Source: Tolumonas sp008015085
Lineage (GTDB): Bacteria; Pseudomonadota; Gammaproteobacteria; Enterobacterales; Aeromonadaceae
NCBI GenBank assembly: GCA_029265125.1
Contig: JAJUJX010000007.1
Span: 1-64,000 of the forward strand
Length of the DNA stretch: 64,000 nucleotides
Direction: 5' to 3'
Positions 8,629-16,545 of the stretch are shown here, piece by piece (position 1 is the first letter of the stretch; the number at the start of each line of letters is the position of its first letter). The notes under the pieces are model-generated. The model was not told the DNA's origin, searched no databases, and saw nothing but the letters and a program-made list of their open reading frames with translations. Position numbers and translations under genes: made by a program.

Positions 8629-11221
8629 GTTAGATGAACTGATTGATTCTCTGGCTTCGTCAGAAAAGCAAGCACTGGAACAAGCTGCTAATTACTGTGT
8701 TAGCAGGGCGGGCAGTGAAATTCTGGTTGAGGATTATTTACTGGCTTTGCTGGATAAACCGGATAGCTTTCTCAATCAGGTCTTTCTGCAGTTTTCGCTG
8801 AATGCCGATATGTTGCGGACGGCATTGCTGAGATCCGTCGAACGCTTCAAAACAGAAAGCCGTAATCCGGTCTTTTCTTCGATGCTGGTGAGCTGGCTGG
8901 AAGAGGCTTATTTCATTGCTAAATTACATCTGCAGCAAGCATCGGTTTCCTGTATCGCATTGATCCTGGCAATTGTGGATCATCCTGAAAAATATGCGCG
9001 TACCTGCTACGGACAATTTTTTTCTGATATCCCCCGTGAACAACTGATGGCGCTGCTGGATGGTTTGCAGACGGAAGCTTTATCAAGTCTGCCAATGAAC
9101 GCTACAGATCCTGTATTAAAGCAATATACGAAAAACTATACAGAATTGGCCAGAAACGGAAAACTGGACCCGGTATTGTGCCGGGATGAGGAAATCCGGC
9201 AGGCGATCGATGTGCTTTCCCGTCGTCGGAAAAATAATCCCATTCTGGTTGGTGAAGCGGGAGTGGGTAAGACTGCGGTAGTAGAAGGTCTGGCTCAGCA
9301 GATTGTGGCTGGCCTGGTGCCACCGGCGCTGGCTGGCATTGAGCTGCTGGAACTGGATATGGGACTGCTGCAGGCCGGAGCCAGTGTGAAAGGGGAGTTC
9401 GAGCGCCGTCTGAAGGCGGTGATCGATGAGGTAAATGCCTCTCCGAAGCCGATTGTGTTATTTATCGATGAGGCTCATACCCTGATCGGTGCAGGTGGAC
9501 AGGCTGGCGGTGGTGATGCGGCAAATCTGCTCAAGCCGGCTTTGGCTCGGGGAGAATTACGCACACTGGCTGCAACCACCTGGAGTGAATATAAAAAATA
9601 TTTTGAAAAAGATCCCGCACTGGCCCGTCGTTTTCAGCCCATACAGGTACTGGAGCCGACCGTCGAGCAGGCTGTGACTATCTTACGGGGTCTGGTCTCC
9701 CGTTATGAAATGGCACACGGTGTGTATCTGCGTGATGATGCTGTAGTGGCGGCGGCAGAATTGTCGGCCCGTTATTTATCTGGCCGTCAGCTGCCAGATA
9801 AAGCCATCGATCTGCTGGATACAGCCTGTGCCCGCGTGAAAAATAGTCAACATGCCACTCCTGTGAAATTGCAGATGCTGGCGTCATCATTGGCTGAAAA
9901 ACAACGGCTGCAGTCGGCCTTATTACGGGATCAGCAACATGGTCAGGCCGTGGATTGTGAAGCGTTGTCGACTCTGGCTCTGACTATTCCACAATTAGAA
10001 CTGGCGCATGACCAGTTAAAGGCACTCTGGCAAGAACAACAAGTGCTGGCCGGGAAATTAGTTGCTAGTCGGACTGCTGCTTCAGCTGATACAGCGTCAG
10101 ATAACAGTCAGCAGACTGAACCGGAGCCAAGTCAAGAGCCAGTCACGGAGACCTCTTCTGAGCTGTTGATGAAGCTGATGGAACATCAGCAGTTACATGG
10201 TGTTCTGCTCCATTATGAAGTCACGCCTCATGTGGTTGCCGATGTGATTTCAGGCTGGACAGCAATTCCGGTTGAAAACCTGATTGAAGCACCTTCGGCC
10301 AGAGTGGTTGAATTTGCCGATCGGCTGCGCGGACGTATTCGTGGCCAGGAACATGCTGTCTCGTTAATTGAGCGCGCGGTTAAAGCCACGGCAGCCGGTC
10401 TGGGGAATCCGCAGGCGCCGACAGGGGTGTTTTTGCTGGCCGGACCAAGTGGGGTCGGGAAAACAGAGACGGCGGTTGCTGTTGCTGAGTTGCTGTATGG
10501 CGGTGAACGCTTCCTAACCACCATCAATATGTCTGAATTTCAGGAAAAACATGCGCTTTCCCGTTTGATTGGCTCACCTCCCGGTTATGTCGGATATGGC
10601 GAGGGTGGTGTATTGACTGAGGCTGTGCGCCAGCGTCCGTATTCCGTCATTCTGCTGGATGAGGTGGAAAAAGCGGATCCGGATATTTTGAACCTGTTCT
10701 ACCAGATCTTTGATAAAGGCATAGCCAATGATGGTGAAGGCCGAGCAATTAATTTCCGTAATACATTGATATTCATGACTTCTAATCTGGCATCAGAGCA
10801 AATCAGCAAACTGGCTGCCAGTGAAGATCCTGTGACTACAGAGGCGATGACCGAAGCGATTCGTCCTGTGTTAGCAAAACATTTCAAACCGGCATTGCTG
10901 GCTCGGATGAGCATTATTCCTTATCTGCCTATCGCCAAAGAGGTCATGTATGAATTGGTGGTTATGCGTCTGGAAAAACTGGCACAACGGATTGCACCCA
11001 GAGGAATTGCGCTGACGTTTGAGCCGGCAGTTGTAACCGCCATTGCCGACAATTGTACCCGCACAGACACGGGCGCCAGGAATATTGACTTTCTGGTGAA
11101 CAACTACCTGCTGCCTGCGATTTCAGACCGGATACTGAAAGCCCTGACACAGCAGGAGTGCCTCCGTGAAATCCGGGTGACACAGGATGAAAACGGTGAT
11201 TTTGAACTGATTATCGGATAA
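8615..11221 (+). CDS. clpV: T6SS sheath-disassembly ATPase ClpV (TssH)
   Basis: An AAA+ unfoldase of the ClpB/ClpV class that pulls TssC out of the contracted sheath so the machine can be rebuilt. From the ATG at 8615 it has 868 aa: an N-terminal Clp repeat domain (about 1-155), first ATPase with Walker A GEAGVGKT at 213-220 and Walker B FIDEAHTLIGAGG, a middle region, and second ATPase with Walker A GPSGVGKT at about 609-616 and LLDEVEKAD. The M-domain region (about 410-545) is short with a polar low-complexity stretch rich in Thr, Ser and Glu, as in ClpV rather than ClpB. I prefer 8615 (IxIKLDELI start, GGGAAA upstream) over an in-frame start 48 bases earlier inside tssG. Confidence 0.96.
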   Translation: MITIKLDELIDSLASSEKQALEQAANYCVSRAGSEILVEDYLLALLDKPDSFLNQVFLQFSLNADMLRTALLRSVERFKTESRNPVFSSMLVSWLEEAYFIAKLHLQQASVSCIALILAIVDHPEKYARTCYGQFFSDIPREQLMALLDGLQTEALSSLPMNATDPVLKQYTKNYTELARNGKLDPVLCRDEEIRQAIDVLSRRRKNNPILVGEAGVGKTAVVEGLAQQIVAGLVPPALAGIELLELDMGLLQAGASVKGEFERRLKAVIDEVNASPKPIVLFIDEAHTLIGAGGQAGGGDAANLLKPALARGELRTLAATTWSEYKKYFEKDPALARRFQPIQVLEPTVEQAVTILRGLVSRYEMAHGVYLRDDAVVAAAELSARYLSGRQLPDKAIDLLDTACARVKNSQHATPVKLQMLASSLAEKQRLQSALLRDQQHGQAVDCEALSTLALTIPQLELAHDQLKALWQEQQVLAGKLVASRTAASADTASDNSQQTEPEPSQEPVTETSSELLMKLMEHQQLHGVLLHYEVTPHVVADVISGWTAIPVENLIEAPSARVVEFADRLRGRIRGQEHAVSLIERAVKATAAGLGNPQAPTGVFLLAGPSGVGKTETAVAVAELLYGGERFLTTINMSEFQEKHALSRLIGSPPGYVGYGEGGVLTEAVRQRPYSVILLDEVEKADPDILNLFYQIFDKGIANDGEGRAINFRNTLIFMTSNLASEQISKLAASEDPVTTEAMTEAIRPVLAKHFKPALLARMSIIPYLPIAKEVMYELVVMRLEKLAQRIAPRGIALTFEPAVVTAIADNCTRTDTGARNIDFLVNNYLLPAISDRILKALTQQECLREIRVTQDENGDFELIIG

Positions 11222-11227
11222 CCCTAA

Positions 11228-12232
11228 ATGACTACTACAACAAATAAAACTGTTCAACGGCAGGAGCCGGATAATCCGTATGCATTGATTGGCAGCAGCC
11301 CATTGATGAAGCAGGTTTATCGTCTGATATCTAAAGTGTTGCACAGCGAAGCAAACATCCTGTTAACCGGTGAGACGGGAACCGGAAAAGAGCTGGTGGC
11401 CAGAGCAATTCATGGATATGGCAATCGGCGCACTCAGCCTTTTGTTGTGCAGAACTGTGCCAGCTTACCGGACGGCTTATTAGAAAGTGAGCTGTTTGGT
11501 TATAAGAAAGGAGCCTTCACCGGTGCAGACCGGAATCATCAGGGGATGTTTGATGCTGCCCATAACGGCATTTTGTTTCTGGATGAAATAGGTGATTTGC
11601 CGCTGACATTGCAGGCGAAATTATTACGAGTCTTGCAGGAACAAGAAGTACGTCCGTTGGGGGATACACAATATCACAAGATTAATGTCAGGGTGATTGC
11701 GGCCACACACAGGAATCTAGAAGAAATGGTGGCGCAGGGCGAGTTCCGTAGTGATTTATATTACCGCCTGGCTCATTTTCCAATTGAATTACCGCCGTTA
11801 CGTGAACGTGATGACGATATCAGAAAACTGGCACAGGCCTTCCTGGATGAAGTGGCTTTGCGTGATCGCCGGGCTGAACTGCGACTTTCTGCTGCCGCAG
11901 AGAAAGCGTTACAACGATATGAGTTTCCCGGCAATGTCCGTGAATTAAAAAGCATGATCGAGCGTGCTGTGTTACTGGCTGATGATACCGACATTATTGA
12001 AACTAACCATTTCCCCAATCTTCCGCTAACAGCGTCACCGGTAGTGTCGGCTGTACACGGTGGTGTGCTGAAAGAAATGGTCGATCGTTATGAGCGACAG
12101 GTATTGATCGACAGTCTGAAAAAGCACCGAGGTAATCAGAAAAATACCGCGATCGCCCTGGGCGTCGCGCGCCGCACTCTGCTTTATAAACTCAGCAAAC
12201 ACAACATCAATTCACGGGACTGGAGGGCATGA
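11228..12232 (+). CDS. vasH: sigma-54-dependent activator, VasH-like, without N-terminal sensor domain
   Basis: A 334-aa bacterial enhancer-binding protein. It has the AAA+ domain with Walker A GETGTGKE (about 48-55), the sigma-54-contacting loop GAFTGA at 95-100, Walker B LFLDEIGDL, and a C-terminal Fis-type helix-turn-helix (about 290-330, RGNQKNTAIALGVARRTL). Known VasH proteins carry roughly 200 extra N-terminal residues; here the AAA+ domain begins about 25 residues from the start, so there is no sensor or receiver domain. In V. cholerae VasH drives sigma-54 promoters of hcp operons, so this protein may control hcp loci outside the window. Its stop overlaps the next start (ATGATGA). Confidence 0.9.
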   Translation: MTTTTNKTVQRQEPDNPYALIGSSPLMKQVYRLISKVLHSEANILLTGETGTGKELVARAIHGYGNRRTQPFVVQNCASLPDGLLESELFGYKKGAFTGADRNHQGMFDAAHNGILFLDEIGDLPLTLQAKLLRVLQEQEVRPLGDTQYHKINVRVIAATHRNLEEMVAQGEFRSDLYYRLAHFPIELPPLRERDDDIRKLAQAFLDEVALRDRRAELRLSAAAEKALQRYEFPGNVRELKSMIERAVLLADDTDIIETNHFPNLPLTASPVVSAVHGGVLKEMVDRYERQVLIDSLKKHRGNQKNTAIALGVARRTLLYKLSKHNINSRDWRA

Positions 12233-12369
12233 TGCGTTTTGTTATTTCGGTATGTTTAGCCTGTGTGTTAGTCACGGCGTGTACGAAACGGGAAGGGTAT
12301 CGTTATTTAGGTGATACCGCGCCAAATCAGCAGGCATCTCAACAGCCTCAGCAGAATGAGCAGGAGTAA
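12229..12369 (+). CDS. tiny T6SS-operon lipoprotein, 46 aa
   Basis: Between vasH and fha there is a short frame starting at ATG 12229 (or the next codon, ATG 12232) and ending at TAA 12367-12369. The product opens MMRFVISVCLACVLVTAC: a short basic start, a hydrophobic stretch and a lipobox LVTAC, with the predicted lipid-carrying Cys at residue 18. The mature part is only about 29 residues, with a KREGYRYLGD patch followed by a Gln/Pro/Asn-rich tail. The start overlaps the vasH stop and the stop is 3 bases before fha, so it is translationally embedded in the operon. I do not recognise the family. It is far too small to be TssJ, which is present separately. GGAG lies about five bases before the first ATG. 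Confidence 0.72.
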   Translation: MMRFVISVCLACVLVTACTKREGYRYLGDTAPNQQASQQPQQNEQE

Positions 12370-12372
12370 GCC

Positions 12373-13668
12373 ATGCAACTGGTTCTGGATCTGGTGAGCA
12401 CAGCTGAGCGATCTGCGGCACAAAAAAGCGCAGTGACATTCCGGCAGGCGGGTGGAACGATTGGTCGCTCAGAAACAGCGACCTGGGTACTGGCTGATCG
12501 CAGCCGTCATATCTCCGGAGTTCATGCTGAAATCAGTTATGAAGACGGTGTCTATTATCTGACGGATCGCAGTACCAACGGTACTTACGATGTGAATAAG
12601 AATGCCCGTTTACAAAAAAATGAAGAATATCCGATTGAGCATGGTGATAGTTTCCGGATGGGGGATTTCGTGTTTAAGGCGCGGGTGCTGCAGGCTGCTG
12701 ATCATTTTGCACACCAAAGCATTGGTGATGCTGCGGATATTGCTGCCTTGATCCCTGATGACGAATTTCTGGATGTAGATCCACTGGTGCTGTTAGAGGT
12801 GCCGGAAAAAGCAGTGGATGACTTTGATTTGGGTGAATTCACGGCAAGCCGGAGTGATGACTTTGCCTTGAATGATCCATTTGATGATTTAGATGAGCCG
12901 TTTGTTTCCCCGACGCTGACATCAGTCACGCTTGCACCACAAGAAGAGTCAACACTTGCAGAACTGGATATTTCTCATCCGGTGCCTATCCGCCCGGTTC
13001 CTGCCAAGGTCAGAAAACCGAAGCCTGTTCAGGCGGAATTAACGGCAGCAGCAGATGACCGTGAATCCTCGCAAAAGGCATTACAGATCCTTGGTGAAGC
13101 GCTGGATTTTGATTTCACTCGGCTGACTGATGAAGAACTGGAGCCGGTATTGCGTAATCTTGGGGCATTGACCCGACAGGCGGTACAGGGTTTACAGCAG
13201 GTGTTAAGAACGCGGGCTGATATCAAAAACAAGCTGCGCCTCGGCAGTACGATGGTGCAGGAAAGTGGCAATAACCCCCTGAAGCTCTCCGGTAATTATG
13301 AACAGACACTGAATTGTATGTTGCTCGGACAGATGGGGTATTTGTCTGGTCCGCAGGCAGTTCGCATGGCGTTAAAGGATATTCAGGCTCATCAGGTCGC
13401 CAGTTTCGCTGCAAGTAGGACGATCCTCGATGCTGCATTCGAACAGTTATCGCCGACACAGTTGGTTTATCGCTTTGAAACCGCAGGTAAACCAGGCAAG
13501 TGGAGTAATAAGGATGCTTATTACTGGCAGCAATACCAGTTACACCATCAGAAACTGTCCGGCGATCAGGAGTGGCGGCAGAGCCAGTTTATTAAAGATT
13601 ACGCACGGGTATATGAAGAGCAGGCGCAATACATTAATGCGGCCTGGTCAGAGTTCGACGCACGGTGA
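12373..13668 (+). CDS. fha: T6SS FHA-domain protein Fha/TagH
   Basis: The 431-aa protein has an N-terminal forkhead-associated domain: GGTIGRSETATWVL at residues about 27-40, SRHISGVHAEI near 45-55 and DRSTNGTYDVN near 70-80 give the phosphothreonine-binding loops. A long acidic, Asp/Pro-rich linker (about 115-225) leads to the conserved C-terminal domain of T6SS FHA proteins (about 235-431, with LYTRLTDEEL-like and FEQLSPTQLVYRFE blocks). In the threonine phosphorylation pathway Fha is phosphorylated by PpkA and dephosphorylated by PppA, both encoded at the end of this same operon. The final codons overlap tssJ. An FHA fold with intact SxxH and TNGT loops suggests binding is retained. Confidence 0.93.
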   Translation: MQLVLDLVSTAERSAAQKSAVTFRQAGGTIGRSETATWVLADRSRHISGVHAEISYEDGVYYLTDRSTNGTYDVNKNARLQKNEEYPIEHGDSFRMGDFVFKARVLQAADHFAHQSIGDAADIAALIPDDEFLDVDPLVLLEVPEKAVDDFDLGEFTASRSDDFALNDPFDDLDEPFVSPTLTSVTLAPQEESTLAELDISHPVPIRPVPAKVRKPKPVQAELTAAADDRESSQKALQILGEALDFDFTRLTDEELEPVLRNLGALTRQAVQGLQQVLRTRADIKNKLRLGSTMVQESGNNPLKLSGNYEQTLNCMLLGQMGYLSGPQAVRMALKDIQAHQVASFAASRTILDAAFEQLSPTQLVYRFETAGKPGKWSNKDAYYWQQYQLHHQKLSGDQEWRQSQFIKDYARVYEEQAQYINAAWSEFDAR

Positions 13669-14267
13669 TGACAATGAAAAAAATAATGTTGATAACCACA
13701 CTGGGTTTATTGCTGGGGGCATGCAGTAGCACTCCGGATCCAACCTTATTGGATCTGACTATGACCGCCGATGCTGACCTGAATCCGGATCTCGCCAGCC
13801 GGCCATCCCCGATGGTCGTCAAGCTGGTGGAAATGAAATCACACACTGCGTTTGAAAATGCAGATTATTTCTCGCTGGTGGGCAATACCAAAAGTGTTCT
13901 GGGGCCCGATTTTGTGGCAGAAGAAACACTGCCGATCCGGCCGGGTGAACGGAAACAATTTAAGTTACGTATGCATCCGGATGCCGGCTTTATCGGGGTG
14001 ATCGCTGAATACCGGACTATTGATAAAGCAGTCTGGCGTTATGTTTTACAGCCGAAAATTGAGGATTTTTCAGATATTCGGCTGGCACTGACTAAAGATG
14101 CGATCCGGCCAATGACTGATACCAAATATGACAACAAGAAAAAGGATGGTATGTCAGTCAATACGGCACAGGTGCAGCAACACGCATCAACAGCCCAGAG
14201 CGGATATAACATGGCGACCGGAACCAGCCCGGCCACGAATGCGGTGTCTGCTATTCCGGCAAAGTAA
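13668..14267 (+). CDS. tssJ: T6SS outer-membrane lipoprotein TssJ
   Basis: TssJ anchors the TssJLM membrane complex to the outer membrane. From the ATG at 13668 (199 aa) the product has a lipoprotein signal: two lysines, the hydrophobic stretch IMLITTLGLL and lipobox LLGAC with the lipidated Cys at residue 19. The mature domain has the TssJ pattern, ending its beta-sandwich with RPGERKQFKLRMHPDAGFIGVIAEYRTID and an RYVLQPK strand. A C-terminal tail of about 55 residues rich in Gln, Ala, Ser and Thr goes beyond the usual domain. The start overlaps the fha stop (TGATG); an internal ATG at 13674 is an equally possible start and would not alter the signal. Confidence 0.92.
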   Translation: MTMKKIMLITTLGLLLGACSSTPDPTLLDLTMTADADLNPDLASRPSPMVVKLVEMKSHTAFENADYFSLVGNTKSVLGPDFVAEETLPIRPGERKQFKLRMHPDAGFIGVIAEYRTIDKAVWRYVLQPKIEDFSDIRLALTKDAIRPMTDTKYDNKKKDGMSVNTAQVQQHASTAQSGYNMATGTSPATNAVSAIPAK

Positions 14268-14333
14268 ACCGGGTTAGCACTTCACTCATTGCATTGTTCA
14301 GCTTGGTCTGAAACATAATAAAACGGGATAAAT

Positions 14334-15677
14334 ATGAACAAAATCGTATGGCAGGAAGGGATGCTGCTACGGCCGCAGCATCTCCAGCAGCAGGATCGGT
14401 ATTATCAGCAACAGACCCGGCATTTGCTGCAAACCTCCGTGCCGAATAATTGGGGTTTTTTTGAAATAGCCATTGATCAGCAGTATCTGATGATGGGAAA
14501 AATCGTTATTTCCCATGCTGCAGGTATTCTGCCGGACGGAACGCTGTTTAGGATCGGTGACAGTGATCAGCCTGTCATCGAGGTCAAAAAAGATCTTTAC
14601 GATGCGGTGGTCTATCTGGCGTTGCCGTTAGTGACGGGTAATACGGTTGAAAACCGGCTGGCGAGTGAACATCAGGTTATTACGCCGTTCGTCAGTTTTG
14701 AGAAACTGGTTTATGACACTAATTACGGTGAGCGAAACAGCTGTGCCGTGTTGTGTTGTCGGCATGATTTTCGTCTGTTAGTTGGGCAGAGCGAAAATAA
14801 CAATGTGCTTCAGGATGAAGCCAGCTGGATAAAAATGCCGTTATGCCGTATCGCGGATGTCAGCACTGACGGCGTCGTGACTCTGGATGATCAGTTCCAG
14901 CCAAGTTACCTGCATTTCGGTGAATGCGCTCAGTTTCAGGGATACCTGCGTGAACTGGTCAATATGCTGGCCAATCGGGGAGAAACGTTGGCTGGGCGGA
15001 TCCGTAATACCGGACGTTTTGGCACGTCAGAGGTTGGTGATTTTTTGATGCTGACACTGATTAACCGAAACGAAACGCGTCTTCGCCACCTGTTGCAGCT
15101 CAGGCAGATCCATCCTGAACGTGTATTCATGGAAATGGCATCGCTGCACAGTGAGCTGGCATCATTCAGCGGTGACAGCCGCCGACCAATGACGGATCTG
15201 GCGTATTCTCATGCAGCGCAATATACCTGTTTCAGCCGGATCATGAATGAACTGCGGCAGCATCTCAGTCAGGTCATTGAGCAACATGCGCTGGAGTTGC
15301 CACTGCAAACCCGTAAATACGGCATCCTGGTTTCACCGCTGCAGGATAAATCATTACTGGAGAATGCTCAGTTTATTCTGACGGCTCAGGCTGATTGTGA
15401 ACAAGAACAATTGCGAGCCCGTTTACCAGCACAGATGAAGGTTGGGCCGGTTGAGCAAATCCGGCAGATGGTCAATCTGCACCTGCCGGGTATCAACCTG
15501 AGACCGCTTTCCGCCGCACCACGTCAACTGCCATTCCATGCCCGTCAGCTCTATTTCTCGCTGGAAGTAGATGCGGCTATGCGTTCTCAGCTGGAAAGTT
15601 CCGGTGGCTTTGCGATGCATGTTGCCGGTGAATTTCCTGAATTGAAACTTAATCTCTGGGCGATAAGGAATAGCTGA
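14334..15677 (+). CDS. tssK: T6SS baseplate-to-membrane connector TssK
   Basis: The 447-aa product begins NKIVWQEGMLLRPQHLQQQDRYYQQ, the diagnostic N-terminus of TssK, a trimeric adaptor that links the baseplate wedge to the TssL/TssM cytoplasmic parts and is related to phage receptor-binding proteins. The middle has the conserved MASLHSELASFSGDSRR region, and the C-terminal head carries LPFHARQLYFSLEVD. A 66-bp gap separates it from tssJ, the largest in the operon; GGGATAAAT precedes the ATG. The stop is one base before the tssL start. Length is normal for the family. Confidence 0.96.
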   Translation: MNKIVWQEGMLLRPQHLQQQDRYYQQQTRHLLQTSVPNNWGFFEIAIDQQYLMMGKIVISHAAGILPDGTLFRIGDSDQPVIEVKKDLYDAVVYLALPLVTGNTVENRLASEHQVITPFVSFEKLVYDTNYGERNSCAVLCCRHDFRLLVGQSENNNVLQDEASWIKMPLCRIADVSTDGVVTLDDQFQPSYLHFGECAQFQGYLRELVNMLANRGETLAGRIRNTGRFGTSEVGDFLMLTLINRNETRLRHLLQLRQIHPERVFMEMASLHSELASFSGDSRRPMTDLAYSHAAQYTCFSRIMNELRQHLSQVIEQHALELPLQTRKYGILVSPLQDKSLLENAQFILTAQADCEQEQLRARLPAQMKVGPVEQIRQMVNLHLPGINLRPLSAAPRQLPFHARQLYFSLEVDAAMRSQLESSGGFAMHVAGEFPELKLNLWAIRNS

Positions 15678-15678
15678 T

Positions 15679-16545
15679 ATGGCCATGGTGAACTCTGAAC
15701 ATACTGTATTTCTCGGACACAGGGAAACGGATGAGGAAGAAATCATCGTCCCGTTACCCAAAGCAAAAACAGCAACCACCGCGCGTTATCAGCAACTGGA
15801 TGACCGGATGATTTATGCCGCGCGGCTGAGAGATGAAAAGGTACTGCATATTGGGGTTAATCCGCTGCTGGCGGCTGCATCGCCTTTGTTTCAGGCCATT
15901 GCAGAGGTTTCTTCTGAAGGTTATGCCGCACCAGCTGGCCTGAAAGATGAGCTGGTCAAGCGTATTAAAGATTTTGAATTCATGGCGTTATCTCAGGGCT
16001 GTGACAATACCGAAATTATCGCGTCACGTTATGTCTTGTGCACTGCACTGGATGAGGCGATCACGACCAAACCCTGGAGTGCCCGTCTGGACTGGACAAA
16101 AAACAGCCTGCTGATCATTTTTCATAATGAAGCAAGCGGCGGGGAAAAATTGTTCCAGCTACTTGATAAGTTATCCCGTAATCCAGCCAGACATATCAAT
16201 GTGCTGGAACTGGTTTATGTCTGTCTGAGCCTTGGCTATGAAGGCAAATATCGCGTGCTGCAACGGGGATTGTCGGAACTGGATGCGATCCGTAATAGCT
16301 TATACCGGCAGATCCGCATGATACGAGGTGAACAACAAAAGGATCTCGCGCTCAATTGGCAACCAGTCAGTCCCGGCAGACAGAAACTACCGTTGTATGT
16401 GCCTGTGTGGCTCATCGTTATGATGGCGCTCTGTTGTCTTGGGCTGGTCTATGCCGGTTTTGACTATGTACTGGATCAGCAGACGCATGTTGTGACTACG
16501 CTGTATCAGGACGCTGCTCAGGAAAAAGGGAATAACGCACAATGA
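15679..16545 (+). CDS. tssL: T6SS inner-membrane protein TssL (DotU family), short form
   Basis: The 288-aa protein has a cytoplasmic DotU-like helical domain (about 45-225; typical segments are NPLLAAASPLF, RYVLCTALDEAI and LDWTKNSLLIIFHNEASGGEKLF) and one C-terminal transmembrane segment around residues 237-262 (VPVWLIVMMALCCLGLVYAG). It ends about 25 residues after the membrane, so the periplasmic OmpA-like peptidoglycan-binding domain found in some TssL proteins is absent. It joins TssM and TssJ in the trans-envelope complex. Its stop overlaps the tssM start (ATGA). Confidence 0.95.
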   Translation: MAMVNSEHTVFLGHRETDEEEIIVPLPKAKTATTARYQQLDDRMIYAARLRDEKVLHIGVNPLLAAASPLFQAIAEVSSEGYAAPAGLKDELVKRIKDFEFMALSQGCDNTEIIASRYVLCTALDEAITTKPWSARLDWTKNSLLIIFHNEASGGEKLFQLLDKLSRNPARHINVLELVYVCLSLGYEGKYRVLQRGLSELDAIRNSLYRQIRMIRGEQQKDLALNWQPVSPGRQKLPLYVPVWLIVMMALCCLGLVYAGFDYVLDQQTHVVTTLYQDAAQEKGNNAQ

